From Fragilaria crotonensis (lineage: Eukaryota > Bacillariophyta > Fragilariophyceae > Fragilariales > Fragilariaceae): a stretch of 49,680 bases of DNA. The notes under the pieces were generated by a model that worked only from the letters and a program-made list of their open reading frames with translations, was not told the DNA's origin and made no database searches. Every line of letters starts with the position of its first letter. The stretch's first letter is position 1. The DNA is taken from the NCBI GenBank assembly GCA_022925895.1, contig JAKSYS010000476.1:1-49680 (forward strand), read 5' to 3'. The position numbers and the translations under genes are program-made. Positions 20,181-30,209 of this stretch are shown one piece after another.

Positions 20181-20872
20181 CAGTACCGCTTGTAAAGTAA
20201 TGGAAGACAATGACTGACACCAAAACAGTTTCAATGTTGATACTTTCACTTCTGCAATTGCCCCTTGACTCTGGGATGACACACCCTGGTTCCTCACCTC
20301 CTTCTTCTTCACTCTCTTAATCAGATTGTTGATCTGCTAGGTGATGCAGGCACAAGTTTGTCATCGTAGACAAAATCAGATAATAGTAAGAATTACCACA
20401 CTAGAGCAGTTTGGTTTTCTAGGACTACTTTTTTCAAATGGAGGTGAGCAAATCCCTCCCCTTTTCCCTGAATAGTTTGATGTTTGAAGTTTGAAGTTTG
20501 AAGTCTGGCTTTATCTTGCTTCAAAGCAACATGCGCTACTGCAGTACCAGGTACTAGTTACCAGCTACTGTACTCGAGTACTGAACTATTGTGCGGAAGT
20601 TGATGTTGAATCGTGCGAGTCGATCGTTTTTGGGCCGTGCCACTTCATCACGTCCAACACGTATAATAAGGCCATGACATCTACTCCTCAGAAGGTGACT
20701 CCCGTTCACGATTTGTGGTATTTGTTTTTCGGTTCCTGTCAAATTTCAACTGTCTTCGTTTGCTCGTCTCAGTTTTCAGAACAGAAAGAATCACATTCTC
20801 GACTTCGCTGGTGAAACGACAAACTCAACGCACAAGTTGTGGGTGATTGTGTTGCGTCTTGTGCTTGAGGAG
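20181..20872. other. Intergenic upstream of the second RING gene
   Basis: No gene recognised. It includes GTACCAGGTAC at 20544-20554. Confidence 0.4.
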
Positions 20873-21496
20873 ATGGATGTCGTTGGCGAATCTCATCAGA
20901 AGTCATGGTGTGCTTTCTTCTTCCTTTTTGCCCTTTTCTTCCTGGGGATTCACTTCATTTTCTTGGTCACGACCATCGTCGTGACCAGTTTTAAGTTCTT
21001 TTTGGCTTGGAACCATATTTTTCGACTTCAACGTCCAGCATCTCTACTCCAAGCGGCTGTTAATACATTTGTCTACCGTCGCTGCCCTCAGAAGAAGGAA
21101 GTGACTCTAGACGAATGTCCCATCTGCCTTTCGGAATACGGTACGTCAGTAACTCCGGCTGTCGTGGCAACGAGGAGAGAATGGCCCACGACGGCAAGCA
21201 CGCTAAACACTGAGACTTTGTGTGCGTGATGTAACTCTCGAAATCATTATCTCATACAATTTATTTCAGACGATGGAGATATTGTCAGTCGCGGGAATTC
21301 CTGCCGGCACACTTTTCATAGAGATTGTCTTCAGTGTTGGATGAAGAAGCAGCCTTCGTGCCCATGCTGCCGTCAGAATATAATGGAAGAAGCATCGTAT
21401 TGCGGTGAAGAGGACTCTCTGATTGAGAATGAAACGTGGGCCCGACTTTTGGAGTATCTGAAAGATTCTATGAGCATGTTGTCTATATCGCAGTAA
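20873..21496 (+). CDS. Membrane-anchored RING-H2 finger protein, putative E3 ubiquitin ligase
   Basis: Two exons (20873-21140 and 21270-21496) with a GTACGT...TTTCAG intron of 129 bases give 164 residues. The start is the ATG of MDVVGESH; an upstream TTG is not used. A long hydrophobic N-terminal segment follows (CAFFFLFALFFLGIHFIFLV and on). The RING-H2 finger is split by the intron: DECPICLSEY in exon 1, NSCRHTFHRDCLQCWM and SCPCCRQN in exon 2, giving the C3-H2-C3 ligand order. The C-terminus is acidic with no second domain. Membrane RING-H2 proteins transfer ubiquitin from an E2; the substrate is unknown. Same organisation as the RING gene at 18062, about 2 kb away on the other strand, so the two may be distant duplicates. 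Confidence 0.8.
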
Positions 21497-22200
21497 CGGT
21501 CTGAAACGACACTTTGCGAACTCAGCGGACGCCATCTGCCTTCAGTGTTTTCTTCCTCGCAGCTGGCAAACGTTTATACATTATGCACTTGTTTAATACA
21601 GCACACCATCACTGTACTAAGTTATCAGTTTATGTTTCTCACGTCGATGGGATCGCTGAAGATTACCCCTTGTAGGACAGCGTTACACGCTGAAACAGAG
21701 TCGTGTCCTGGTACTCCGAGTAATTCAGCACTGACATCAGAATCAATTTTGATGATGTCAAGCCAAAGCGGAAGATCTGGTTCATGATAGCAGTGTCAAA
21801 GCCAAGTCTGATCCTCAGTTGCACCTCGTTCTGGTTTGGATGGCGACGCCATTGTAGCTTAGTAACGGTAGAGCAGTTAAAAACCCACAACAGTAAATCC
21901 AGAGTTTAAAGGGCAGTATGACTTCATTACGCTGGCGCGTGGCGGCAGTTCGGCGGTATCTGGTACTCCAGTAGAATGAACTGTACTACGTAGTACTCGA
22001 GTACCAGCACTGCATTGCAGTGCCAAACAGAGAATCAAACTCAAGAGCAGACTTTTTTCTCTACCGGTACAAGTACCAGGTAGTACTACGTTACAGAACT
22101 CGTTGCTTTACAGCAGTATTGCAATAGCGCAGATGCAGATGTCGGACCACAGCAAACCTCAAATCGACAAGCGTTTTTCAATCTGCAATTCGATACAATC
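21497..22200. other. Intergenic upstream of the LAMTOR2-like gene
   Basis: No gene recognised. The stretch 21955-22090 is packed with GTAC motifs (CTACGTAGTACTCGAGTACC, CCGGTACAAGTACCAGG). Confidence 0.45.
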
Positions 22201-22587
22201 ATGATGATTCGTTCATCTCAGATACCTTCGCTGCTTCATCGCATAAGTGGAAATGGCATAACTGCAGCGATGGTGGTTACTGCTGATGGCGAGCTGCTTG
22301 GATCGAGCTATCGAAAACACTCGGATCGGATTGCCGACACAGCTACCTTAATTACGGATGTGATTCTGGATTACATTCGATTGGGAACAGAACTTCATCA
22401 ATTCAAGCTACAGTACGTGGAGATGGAAATGAGTCTTGGGACGATCGGAGTGGCGAGTGCTGGACCTGAGTGCTTCGTTATCGCGCTGGCGGAAGAGACG
22501 GTGGCATCCGGCCTTCTCAAATCGCGAGTTCTGGCGTGTGCAGCTCACGTGCAAGACTCCTTAATGCCAATGACGGATGCGTCGTAA
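22201..22587 (+). CDS. Roadblock/LC7 protein, LAMTOR2-like Ragulator subunit
   Basis: An intronless 128-residue frame, about the length of human LAMTOR2 (p14). It is a single roadblock/LC7 domain: an N-terminal helix, VTADGELLGSSY as the first strand pair, the central helix with ADTATLITDVILDYI, the strands LGTIGVASAG and CFVIALAEETV, and a final helix with GLLKSRVLACAAHVQD. The GLLK(S/A)(R/K) segment and overall spacing favour LAMTOR2 over dynein light chain roadblock. LAMTOR2 pairs with LAMTOR3 in Ragulator, which anchors Rag GTPases and so TORC1 on the lysosome. The start has two consecutive ATGs. An MglB or dynein-type roadblock protein is the alternative. Confidence 0.65.
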   Translation: MMIRSSQIPSLLHRISGNGITAAMVVTADGELLGSSYRKHSDRIADTATLITDVILDYIRLGTELHQFKLQYVEMEMSLGTIGVASAGPECFVIALAEETVASGLLKSRVLACAAHVQDSLMPMTDAS

Positions 22588-23099
22588 ATTCATGATGGAG
22601 AGGACGACAAAATTCTTGGGGCAACGTAATAATATGAAGGATCTCCAGCTCATTCTTTGTGACTTACCGCGTACCTAGTATTTTGGGTCTAAAAATGACG
22701 GATGATGGCCTAGCTATGCCCCTACCCAAACCTGTTCCCAAGACGGGATTGTCTCCCTTGGCGATCTAGTGTTTTTTCCCATATTATTCGGAACCGAGTA
22801 GCAGCTCCATGCACGCCAATCGGGCAAACTGTTTCGTCTGGTGGAAGGAGCGTGCGCGTCGTTGCTAAGGTCTCTAGTGCCCCATAAAATGCGAACAATT
22901 TCGCGAATCGTGAACATTTCAATTGAATGAATAGATCTGGGATTTTCCCCAGGCAACCTCATGCTGCCCTCTCGATGTTGGACACGTAGCCACCATCCCC
23001 AATGGACACCTCAATCTGGCGCAAGGCCCTCTCTCAAAATTCCCATTCAACCTTGAGCATGAGAACGAGACTTTAATCGTCCAGTGTTTTGGTGCTGTA
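22588..23099. other. Intergenic, no gene recognised
   Basis: It separates the LAMTOR2-like gene from the 3' end of endonuclease V. Two minus-strand ORFs (22714-22962, 22722-22922) overlap each other and show no domain. Confidence 0.4.
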
Positions 23100-24267
23100 T
23101 CAAATCTGCGAATTGCTCAACGCCTTATCTTTCTTGCTCTTCTGTCGGAGAAGTTCCCTGCCCCAAAGGTCAGCTTGACGCACTGGCTCCGGGATCCTTG
23201 CTTGTGAAAGTTCAACACAAAGAACAATCGCCTCGTCAAGACTAATGTTGTGACCAACGGACACATAGATTGGATTCTTGGTTCCACTTGTGGTCCTTCG
23301 CTTGGCACCTATCGCTCCCCCATGCCCTAGCAGGGCAGCACATAGGACGTGTCCAGACGCTCCTTCTAGCTTTACCGCAACGCCCCTGCACAAAGGCGCC
23401 AACTGCAGCAAAATTGCTTCTCTATCCACCAATGATGGGTCGCAAAAATCGTCTGGTCGGTGATTCATTGTGTCCATAAGAACGTGTCTACTCCGGTCGT
23501 CCTTGGGAATTTGCAGCGAAACATTGGCTAATTGATCTTGGAGGAGCGCCTGCAGAGTCCTATCAATGCTCGCTCGTATGGTTTCCTTATCCAGGCCATC
23601 TTCGCAATACAAGGTCTTTCCAATTCCAATGGTGGGGATACCAGTCCTGACACCCAGAAAGCATGCGATTCCAGCGCGACGCGCATGCAAAATGCCATTT
23701 CCGTCCACCAATACGACCGATGGAGTGAGATGTGGCGAATCACGCATTTGTTTCCGAACCAGGAATTCCAAGGAATCAATTTCGCGGAATGCTAAAAAGG
23801 AAGACACATATGGGATAGTTAGGTCGAAAAACATGAAATCTTGATAGACAACTGAAAGTGTCGTGGTTGCAGAAGTGGTTGTGGCCTCCAGAATGACGTA
23901 GGTCGCCACTGAGGGGAGCTGAACTGTCGTCTTGAGGGAAACTCACGTCTACACCGCCATACAATGCCCGTTTTGTCCCTACACGAGGAAGTCGCTTGAA
24001 TCGCGCCGCATGTGAGGTGGTTGCGTTTGTGTGACTGTCATCATTGCTGTTGTGCTCCTCTTCCTGTGACACAGCCTCGCGTGTATTAATCCAATCATCA
24101 TCGTCTCGAACGACAACTTGTGATGCAATGTGATGTTGTTCCAATATCCAGATTTTTAACTGCTCTTCACACGCTTCGCTCTCGAGGCCGCATATCTGCT
24201 CCCTGTGAAGGGATGGGGTTGGCGTGAGTGTCAACGACGACCGGCTATGTGGACATCGCCGATCCAT
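23100..24267 (-). CDS. ENDOV: Endonuclease V, with one frame break at 23913-23916
   Basis: Endonuclease V cleaves nucleic acid near inosine (in animals chiefly inosine-containing RNA). The first frame starts MDRRCPHS at ATG 24265-24267 and includes [13 protein letters not shown] and the catalytic-Asp motif YGGVDVSF. It then leaves frame. The second frame continues without a gap: VATYVILEA, then [10 protein letters not shown] (catalytic Glu), [16 protein letters not shown] (catalytic Asp), [15 protein letters not shown] and [14 protein letters not shown], ending at 23100. An extra C in the CCCC run (GGGG at 23913-23916 on plus) accounts for the shift: dropping one C gives SSAPSVATYV. All catalytic residues are present on both sides, so a sequence indel or a recent mutation is likelier than an old pseudogene. 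The C-terminal tail is Lys-rich. Confidence 0.8.
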
Positions 24268-24397
24268 AGGTGTCTGTTCTGTGCTAAAGATGTATTTGCT
24301 CTTCTTCTACGACGCGTACGGTACCAGGTACTTGTATTCGGAGTACTGATACCATTCACTGGTGGAGAGTACGGAGTACACAGCAGAGTCCTGCACT
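24268..24397. promoter_or_regulatory. Upstream region of the endonuclease V gene
   Basis: Short upstream stretch containing GTACCAGGTAC at 24321-24331 and GGAGTACT nearby. Any promoter role is inference from position only. Confidence 0.25.
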
Positions 24398-24550
24398 GGG
24401 TACCCATACCCAGTACCCACCCACTACCCACCCATACCCATGGTTAATGGGTGGGTATGGGCATGCCCAACCAGTGGGTGGGTGGGTATGGGTGGTCCAA
24501 ACTCCACTGAGCAAACCGTGGGTGGGTAATGGGTGGTCTAACCTGCCCAC
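24398..24550. repeat. G-rich TGGGTGGGTATGGG repeat, copy 1 with inverted arm
   Basis: It opens with the C-rich strand (ACCCACCCATACCCAT) and then switches to the G-rich strand (ATGGGTGGGTATGGG), forming an imperfect inverted repeat around GGTTAA. After it come GTGGGTGGGTATGGGTGGTC and GTGGGTGGGTAATGGGTGGT separated by a unique 18-base spacer. G runs of three or more recur often enough to allow G-quadruplexes. Confidence 0.8.
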
Positions 24551-24671
24551 ACGAATCGACCAGTGTGTACTCTGAGTATACAGTAGCTAGTAAGGAGTAG
24601 TAGAGTATAGTACACGGTGAGAGCAACTTTTAGAAAAATAGCCTGCGGCGGGCTAAATTTTTTGCAGGGAA

Positions 24672-24808
24672 AATGGGTACTGGGTGGGTATGGGTACGGC
24701 CTAGCGGGCGTGGGTGGGTACGGGTGGTCCAAGCGTGACCGCGCGAAGCGTGGGTGGGTCATGGGTGGTCCAAGCCTGCCTACCGGTAGCCTTGGGTACC
24801 CATGGGCA
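24672..24808. repeat. G-rich TGGGTGGGTATGGG repeat, copy 2
   Basis: A diverged copy of 24475-24548 with the same order: GTGGGTGGGTACGGGTGGTC, a short unique spacer, GTGGGTGGGTCATGGGTGGT, then an AGCCTGCC-like end. It closes with GGGTACCCATGGGCA. Confidence 0.8.
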
Positions 24809-25821
24809 CAGGCGTCATACCCGGTGCAGGACTCTGGTACACAGCCAATCCATCGAACTCTCCATGAGCAAGTGGAGCGAATATATTGCAAAAATAGCTA
24901 CTCCAGTACTGTACTAGATATAGCCGTACCAAGTATTTATCAGGTACTCAGTACAGGCACTACGTAGTACTTCTGCATTCATATGACATACGACGAATGG
25001 GTACAAGTATGACATAGTACGGTATCTCTACCGGTTATATCAAGCTCTCAGTTGAGCGTCGCGAGTCCACGAGTTGATGTAGGATTTTTGCCCACCAAAT
25101 GCTCTGACCCGGATTTTTTTTCGCGCACACCAAGCCTCTGGCGCGCGATCTTTACGAGGATACATACGAATCCAATGACGACAGGTGTACTCCGAGCGTA
25201 TGTCATACCGTGAGGCTTTCTGTCATTCTGTCTTTTTGTCGCTGCTGCGGTCTTGACGTCGTCTCGTTTCCATCCGGGAGTTTTGCTGGTGCTTCGACCG
25301 CCGCACAATGTGTCCCAATATCATGTCTACTCTTACTTGCACGTACATACATAGCGTCGTTCGGTACATACTACTTACTGCCTACAACGCGTAGGGTCTC
25401 TCCATACGGCGTCTAGAGAGTATGCATACCAATACCTACACCAAGAACCTGGTACTTGATACATGAGAATCGGGCATTTCGTCGATCCGTTGTCGTACAC
25501 CTATCAGATTTCAGGTTGCAAGATCGAGGTGAAGCGCCTGCAAAGGAGTACCTCGCAACTCGCAACTCGCAACTTGACGACTCGATTGGCCAGATCCATT
25601 CAGTCTTCTGGAGTACCCAGTGGTAGACGTAGCAGAGTAGCGGAAGAGCAGTACGTCGACAAAGTCCTAGACAAAAGGGAAAAGTTGGCATTATCAGCAA
25701 CTGGTGTACAAGTACTTGTACCGGTAAACACACTTGAATAACTTGTGACTTGGAACGCTCGTGTACGGGGCAATCTATGGTTGTGGTGAATATCAAAAGG
25801 TATCTGGAATAAAACAGCAGC
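24809..25821. other. Intergenic upstream of the G3BP-like gene
   Basis: No gene recognised in about 1 kb. GTAC motifs are frequent (for example GTACAAGTACTTGTACCGGT near 25707). CAACTCGCAACTCGCAACTT near 25557 is a small direct repeat. Confidence 0.45.
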
Positions 25822-27309
25822 ATGAGCTCCCCCTCCCCTCCTGTCATTTCCGCGACGCCGCTGACGATTGGCCGGTCTTTCGTGAAACAGTACTACCATG
25901 TCTTGACCACGACACCCGACATGATTTACAAGTTTTATCGACCATCGTCTGTCTTGTCGCACGGAGAAGGAAGTAACCCCACGGTACCCGCAACATTGGA
26001 ATCGCTAGGACCGAATCCGGCCACAAACCAAGACCTTAAGGAGAGGTTCTTTTCGTGGGCGGAGTCCTCCGGCGATACGGTTCGATTTGAGCTGGAGAAT
26101 GGTGCCATTGATGCCCAAGAAAGTGTCAATGGAGGTGTCTTGTTGCTCGTTACTGGCCATATGTACGTTGGCGAAGCGAGAAAGCCATTCTGCCACACAT
26201 TCTTCCTCAACTCGGTCTCAGTGGACAACTCTAACAAACGCCAATACTATGTCCATAACGATGTTTTGAGGTTTCTTCAAGAAGATACACCCCTGAAGGA
26301 AACGGAAACAGTCGTCACGGATCCTGTTTTAGAAGATGAGAAAGTCGCTGTGCCTGCTGCTGACGAAGAACCTGTGATTGAGGAGGAGCCAGTCAAAGAG
26401 GAGGAATCGGAGGTTGTGGAACAGGAGGCAAGCGATGCCGTTGAACCCGAGCCTGAACTTGTCCCTGAACCCGTTGTGGAACCAATTTTGCCTGAGGAGT
26501 ACATGGAAGGAGTCGAAGAGACAAAGGATGATGCGGTGGATGATATCGATGGCGTGACTGTTGCCCCTCCGGTTCCTGCTGCGGATGAGCCCGTTGCTGT
26601 TGAGAAAAGCGTCGTTCAGGCGGAGCCGGTAGCCAAACCAAAGCCTCCTCCAGGGTCATGGGCAAGTCTGGTAGCTAGCGGGAGAGGGAACGGGGCGACT
26701 GAACACGTAAAGGCAGCTCCAGTCAAGAAGCATGTCCCAGCTGTTGTCAAAAAGGAGAAGGTCACACCTGCAGAGGAGCACCCAGCCAAGAAGGAATTGA
26801 AAGAGGCCAAGAAGGGGTCGGAGCATACCGCTGCGAAGCCTGCCGATACTAGCAAGCCACGTGGAAGGAGGGATCCAGATTGTACGCTTGTCATCAAGAA
26901 TGTCCAAGACGGTGTGAAAGAAGCGGACGTCCGATTAGTGTTTGAGCCATTTGCCGTTCAGACCAAGAGCAACATTGTGGGCATCACTGTTTCACAACGT
27001 GGACTTGCGTTTGTCGACTATGACTCAGCTGCGCCAGTCTTGGCCGCACTCGAGAAGAGGGATACATTCAGCTTGAACGGAAAGCCAGTGAGTATCGATC
27101 AGAAGACGAACGACAGTAAGAACAAGGGCAGAGGAGGTGGGAACACCAATCCAAACCGTCCCAACGGTCAGCGAAGTGGTCGATCTGATGGCACTGGGAA
27201 TCGCAATAACAGTTCCGCAACCAACTCTACCGCAGCGGCGCGTAAGGATACTGGTCGAAAGGAAAGCAATGCAGGCGCCAAAGGTGGAAGCAGCGCCGGA
27301 GGAAGGTAA
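25822..27309 (+). CDS. G3BP-like RNA-binding protein (NTF2 domain + RRM)
   Basis: An intronless 495-residue frame. Residues of about 14-150 form an NTF2-like domain: IGRSFVKQYYHVLTTTPDMI, then FYRPSSVLSHGEG, a GGVLLLVTGHMYVG strand pair, FCHTFFLNSV and the closing YYVHNDVLRFL. A long acidic region rich in Glu, Pro and Val follows (about 155-265), then a Lys/Ala-rich stretch. An RRM covers about 353-430 (CTLVIKNVQDGVKEADVR; RNP1-like GLAFVDYDS). The tail is rich in Gly, Asn, Arg and Ser. This order, NTF2, acidic, RRM and Gly/Arg tail, is that of the G3BP/Rasputin family, which nucleates stress granules and binds mRNA. Cytoplasmic location is expected. No closer function can be read from sequence. 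Confidence 0.85.
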   Translation: MSSPSPPVISATPLTIGRSFVKQYYHVLTTTPDMIYKFYRPSSVLSHGEGSNPTVPATLESLGPNPATNQDLKERFFSWAESSGDTVRFELENGAIDAQESVNGGVLLLVTGHMYVGEARKPFCHTFFLNSVSVDNSNKRQYYVHNDVLRFLQEDTPLKETETVVTDPVLEDEKVAVPAADEEPVIEEEPVKEEESEVVEQEASDAVEPEPELVPEPVVEPILPEEYMEGVEETKDDAVDDIDGVTVAPPVPAADEPVAVEKSVVQAEPVAKPKPPPGSWASLVASGRGNGATEHVKAAPVKKHVPAVVKKEKVTPAEEHPAKKELKEAKKGSEHTAAKPADTSKPRGRRDPDCTLVIKNVQDGVKEADVRLVFEPFAVQTKSNIVGITVSQRGLAFVDYDSAAPVLAALEKRDTFSLNGKPVSIDQKTNDSKNKGRGGGNTNPNRPNGQRSGRSDGTGNRNNSSATNSTAAARKDTGRKESNAGAKGGSSAGGR

Positions 27310-27483
27310 TTATCCAGTCACGAGAATTGTTTGATTTACGTAATTCACGCGCCCGGACTAGGATTGACATCATAAGCTAAACGATGAAGATTGATTCCTT
27401 TGGAAGTTGCTGTGTCAACGTCAGTACTCGTGTATAAGTGTCAGCATTGAAAAGTGCTTTGAGATATCATAATCGCTAAACAA

Positions 27484-29052
27484 CTACGCCAGCGTTGCTA
27501 TGTAGTCGCAAACCGACTTCGCCGAGTTTACCCCGCTTAACAAGGCAGCATGAACACTTCCTTCAAATTCAGATACAGTGTGCTCCCCGGCAAATACGAG
27601 CCTTCCATTCCACTCAGGTTCCCGCAGTGCCGCAGTGTGTTTCACATCACACCCGATTCCGAACGTAGAATACGCACCTAGGCTGAACGGGTCCTCTTCC
27701 CATCTTGTTACGTGACATTCGGTGCATTTCGGCTCCACACCATCCACTGCATCAGTCAAAAATTCCAAAACAGCATCACAAATCATCTCATCCGACTTAT
27801 GGAAGGCCCATGCCGCTGATTCGGCTGTCAAAATCACTTCGAGACATGGAATTCCATCTCGCGCCCAAAGGTTGTCAGCCAACAGGTGCTTGCCCAAGGG
27901 ACTCGAAGACTGCGGTAGTAGAAAGCCAATAAAGGCCGGGTCAATAGGCCAGAAGATACTTTCAAAGGTCATAAAGACCTTTTTGTAGTCTCCGACTCGC
28001 AGAATGTCGAGCGACTCGAGCTTGTCTTCGGAGAGCGTCGGCAGGAACATATTGGCACAGTTGGCCTTAACGCAAGCAAGAGGCATTGCCATAATACACG
28101 CGTCAGCGTCGACGACGAGTCCCGACTTGGTCGTCACCACGACTCCAGACTGCTTATTATGCACTGTGACAACTTCTTGCTCCACAAGTAACTCTTCCCC
28201 ATGATTAGTCAACGGTTTCAACAACGACGTCATTCCACTTTTTATTGTGCAGTGAGGACCTAAAAAATCCCCTTCTCCAGTATAATCGGTATCTCCATCC
28301 TCCAAACTTTGATCAAAATCCATGAACTCACTGAGCTGCAAACCCTTGGCAGAACCTGCATACCACACTTCTATCAAATGAACAAAAAACTGTCGCAAGT
28401 GTTCAAGTTTTGAAGAATCCTTGACCTTTCTTTGGCGCTGAATATCCTTTCGTTTCAGCACACGAGTGATCGTGTCTTGCAAGCTTTGATTAATCGTCAT
28501 GACCTGTCGATCTGTTCGGAGAAGAATCTGACCGATGTCATCGACTTCATCCATTATTTTCCAATGTCGTTCGAGTGATTTGCGTAACATGTCATTGTTA
28601 ATCAATTTTCCAGTATGATAGATCGCTAGCTCATCGTCGTCGAGGAGGCAAGTCTTGGGTCGCATCCATGGATTTCCAGTTGGAAAGACGGGATTCAGTT
28701 CTTTTTCCCACAAGTTTTGTGGACCATCGAACGCTTCCTCCAAAAGCCCCAACATGGGATTTATTCGTGGGATTGAAACGGTGGGATCAGGAACCTCATG
28801 GCTATTTTCGGGCCACGCAAATCCGATCCCATGAACCCACGCCGCTCCTTCATCATGACGCACCGTCACTTCTTGTCCAGATATTGTCCGCTGTTTCAGA
28901 GTGGAGGTGTGAATGCGACCTCCGATACGATCCCGGGCTTCCAAAACAATGACGGAGATGGAAGCTTCTCGCAAAAGTCGAGATGCTTGCAGGCCAGCAG
29001 CACCAGCACCAACAATGACGACTTGAGTGGTTCTGCGATCTAACGTTGACAT
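27484..29052 (-). CDS. Flavin-containing amine oxidase (polyamine/monoamine oxidase-like)
   Basis: A 522-residue intronless frame starting MSTLDRRTTQ. The dinucleotide-binding fold is at the N-terminus: VVIVGAGAAGLQASRLL with the GxGxxG motif, then VLEARDRIGGRIHT, the second FAD-binding signature. Further family blocks are DEGAAWVHGI, the DADACIMAMPLACVK segment, and the C-terminal LVFAGEHTVSEFEGSVHAAL that contacts FAD. Substrates of this family are polyamines, monoamines or, in LSD1, methyl-lysine. The lack of a SWIRM or tower domain argues against LSD1 and favours a polyamine oxidase. No plastid signal is seen; the C-terminal DYIATLA does not match a peroxisomal signal. It converges on the G3BP-like gene, 174 bases away. 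Confidence 0.85.
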   Translation of the reverse strand: MSTLDRRTTQVVIVGAGAAGLQASRLLREASISVIVLEARDRIGGRIHTSTLKQRTISGQEVTVRHDEGAAWVHGIGFAWPENSHEVPDPTVSIPRINPMLGLLEEAFDGPQNLWEKELNPVFPTGNPWMRPKTCLLDDDELAIYHTGKLINNDMLRKSLERHWKIMDEVDDIGQILLRTDRQVMTINQSLQDTITRVLKRKDIQRQRKVKDSSKLEHLRQFFVHLIEVWYAGSAKGLQLSEFMDFDQSLEDGDTDYTGEGDFLGPHCTIKSGMTSLLKPLTNHGEELLVEQEVVTVHNKQSGVVVTTKSGLVVDADACIMAMPLACVKANCANMFLPTLSEDKLESLDILRVGDYKKVFMTFESIFWPIDPAFIGFLLPQSSSPLGKHLLADNLWARDGIPCLEVILTAESAAWAFHKSDEMICDAVLEFLTDAVDGVEPKCTECHVTRWEEDPFSLGAYSTFGIGCDVKHTAALREPEWNGRLVFAGEHTVSEFEGSVHAALLSGVNSAKSVCDYIATLA

Positions 29053-30209
29053 GAGGAGGAGGTTGAGGAGGAAATGAATGGTGGATGTGTACGAGGACAG
29101 ACTTGGTCCAATGATGCAGGAGTGAAGCTGGTAGAAATTTAAGATTGGTGACGACGCGACGACTGGTGAGACAAGAGGCGACGAATAGAATGGGATTCTT
29201 TCCCAGGACCGACTGAATTCTCAATCTTTGGCGGAATGTTGGAATAATGGAATGGTGAATCTCCGATCGTCGTTTGTTGGCGTTGAAATCGTGATTCGTG
29301 GTTTAATTGTACTCGGAGTATGTATGCTAATACTGTGCATCCGTTGTGGCACTACTGGGTACTGATAAATACGTCCTTGTACAGGTTGGACGTTGGACAT
29401 GATGTCATCGAGAAATTGTTGTGAATCTTGAATCTCCGGTTGTAGTCTCTAGCATATCGGCATATGGGAGAATGCGAGAAAATGCATTCGAGTCACAGAT
29501 TCACGACTAAGATTGGTATGTATGAGAGTACCACGTTCTGCTACCGGTATGTCATATGAGGCATACAACGCCTATCATTACTACCTGGTACTCCAGTACA
29601 ACCGTTGGGTACTGTAGTACTGTTTGCAACTCCGAGAGTTCGCTACTACATACCGGTAGTCTAGTAGTCTTATTTATAGAGAGTATGTCATGTCAATCAC
29701 ACAGCTATGTCATAGATGAATGTTTGGACCCACAACCAACTCCTGGACCAACCCTCCAAGCATTCATTCCAGTTCCCATTAGCCTCTGAACCTAGGATGC
29801 AGACACAATAGTCATAAATCGGGTGATCGATGGTCCTTCCTCCAACGCGAATACCTGCATCGTTTCTCGAACAGCTTGTCTTCTGTCTTCAAAGGACGCC
29901 AAAAACAACACCAACTCCAATTGTGATGGCGGAGGCTGCAACAAAGCGTTGCTACGAGATCCCAGAACACACACATTATGAGCTTTATGGAAAACGTGAA
30001 CTGGAAACTGTTGTGCATTGGAACGTGCGGATCAGCCAAACGTTGTTACAAAGAAAGTACAACGTGCCCACAACAGGATAGAACACGGCAGTCACATACA
30101 AAAAGCACTAACATTTAACAGCATAAAGTTGTCAATCACCTCGAACGCCTTCATGGCGGCATCTCACATCTTCTCCAAGTCACGGGGTTCTCCGCCATTT
30201 TTCGGGAGC
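29053..30209. other. Intergenic, no gene recognised
   Basis: About 1.15 kb with overlapping short ORFs on both strands and none convincing. The part near 29580-29670 is rich in GTAC and CCGGTA motifs (CTACCTGGTACTCCAGTACA). Confidence 0.45.

Noticed and set aside
20022-20312. WYEC- and HSYQ-repeat ORFs on both strands
   Set aside because: These are artefacts of the 12-base minisatellite, whose period is a multiple of three.
23900-23950. Short intron (GTGAGT...CTCAG, 38 bases) in endonuclease V instead of a frame break
   Set aside because: Splicing would remove the Val-Ser-Phe of the conserved GGVDVSF motif and would not restore the frame.
23776-24267. Endonuclease V first frame as a separate gene
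   Set aside because: It ends in unrelated sequence just after GGVDVSF, and the next frame continues the same enzyme exactly where the first should go on.
26277-26907. Minus-strand ORFs within the G3BP-like gene
   Set aside because: They are antisense to the acidic low-complexity region; the sense frame has recognised domains.
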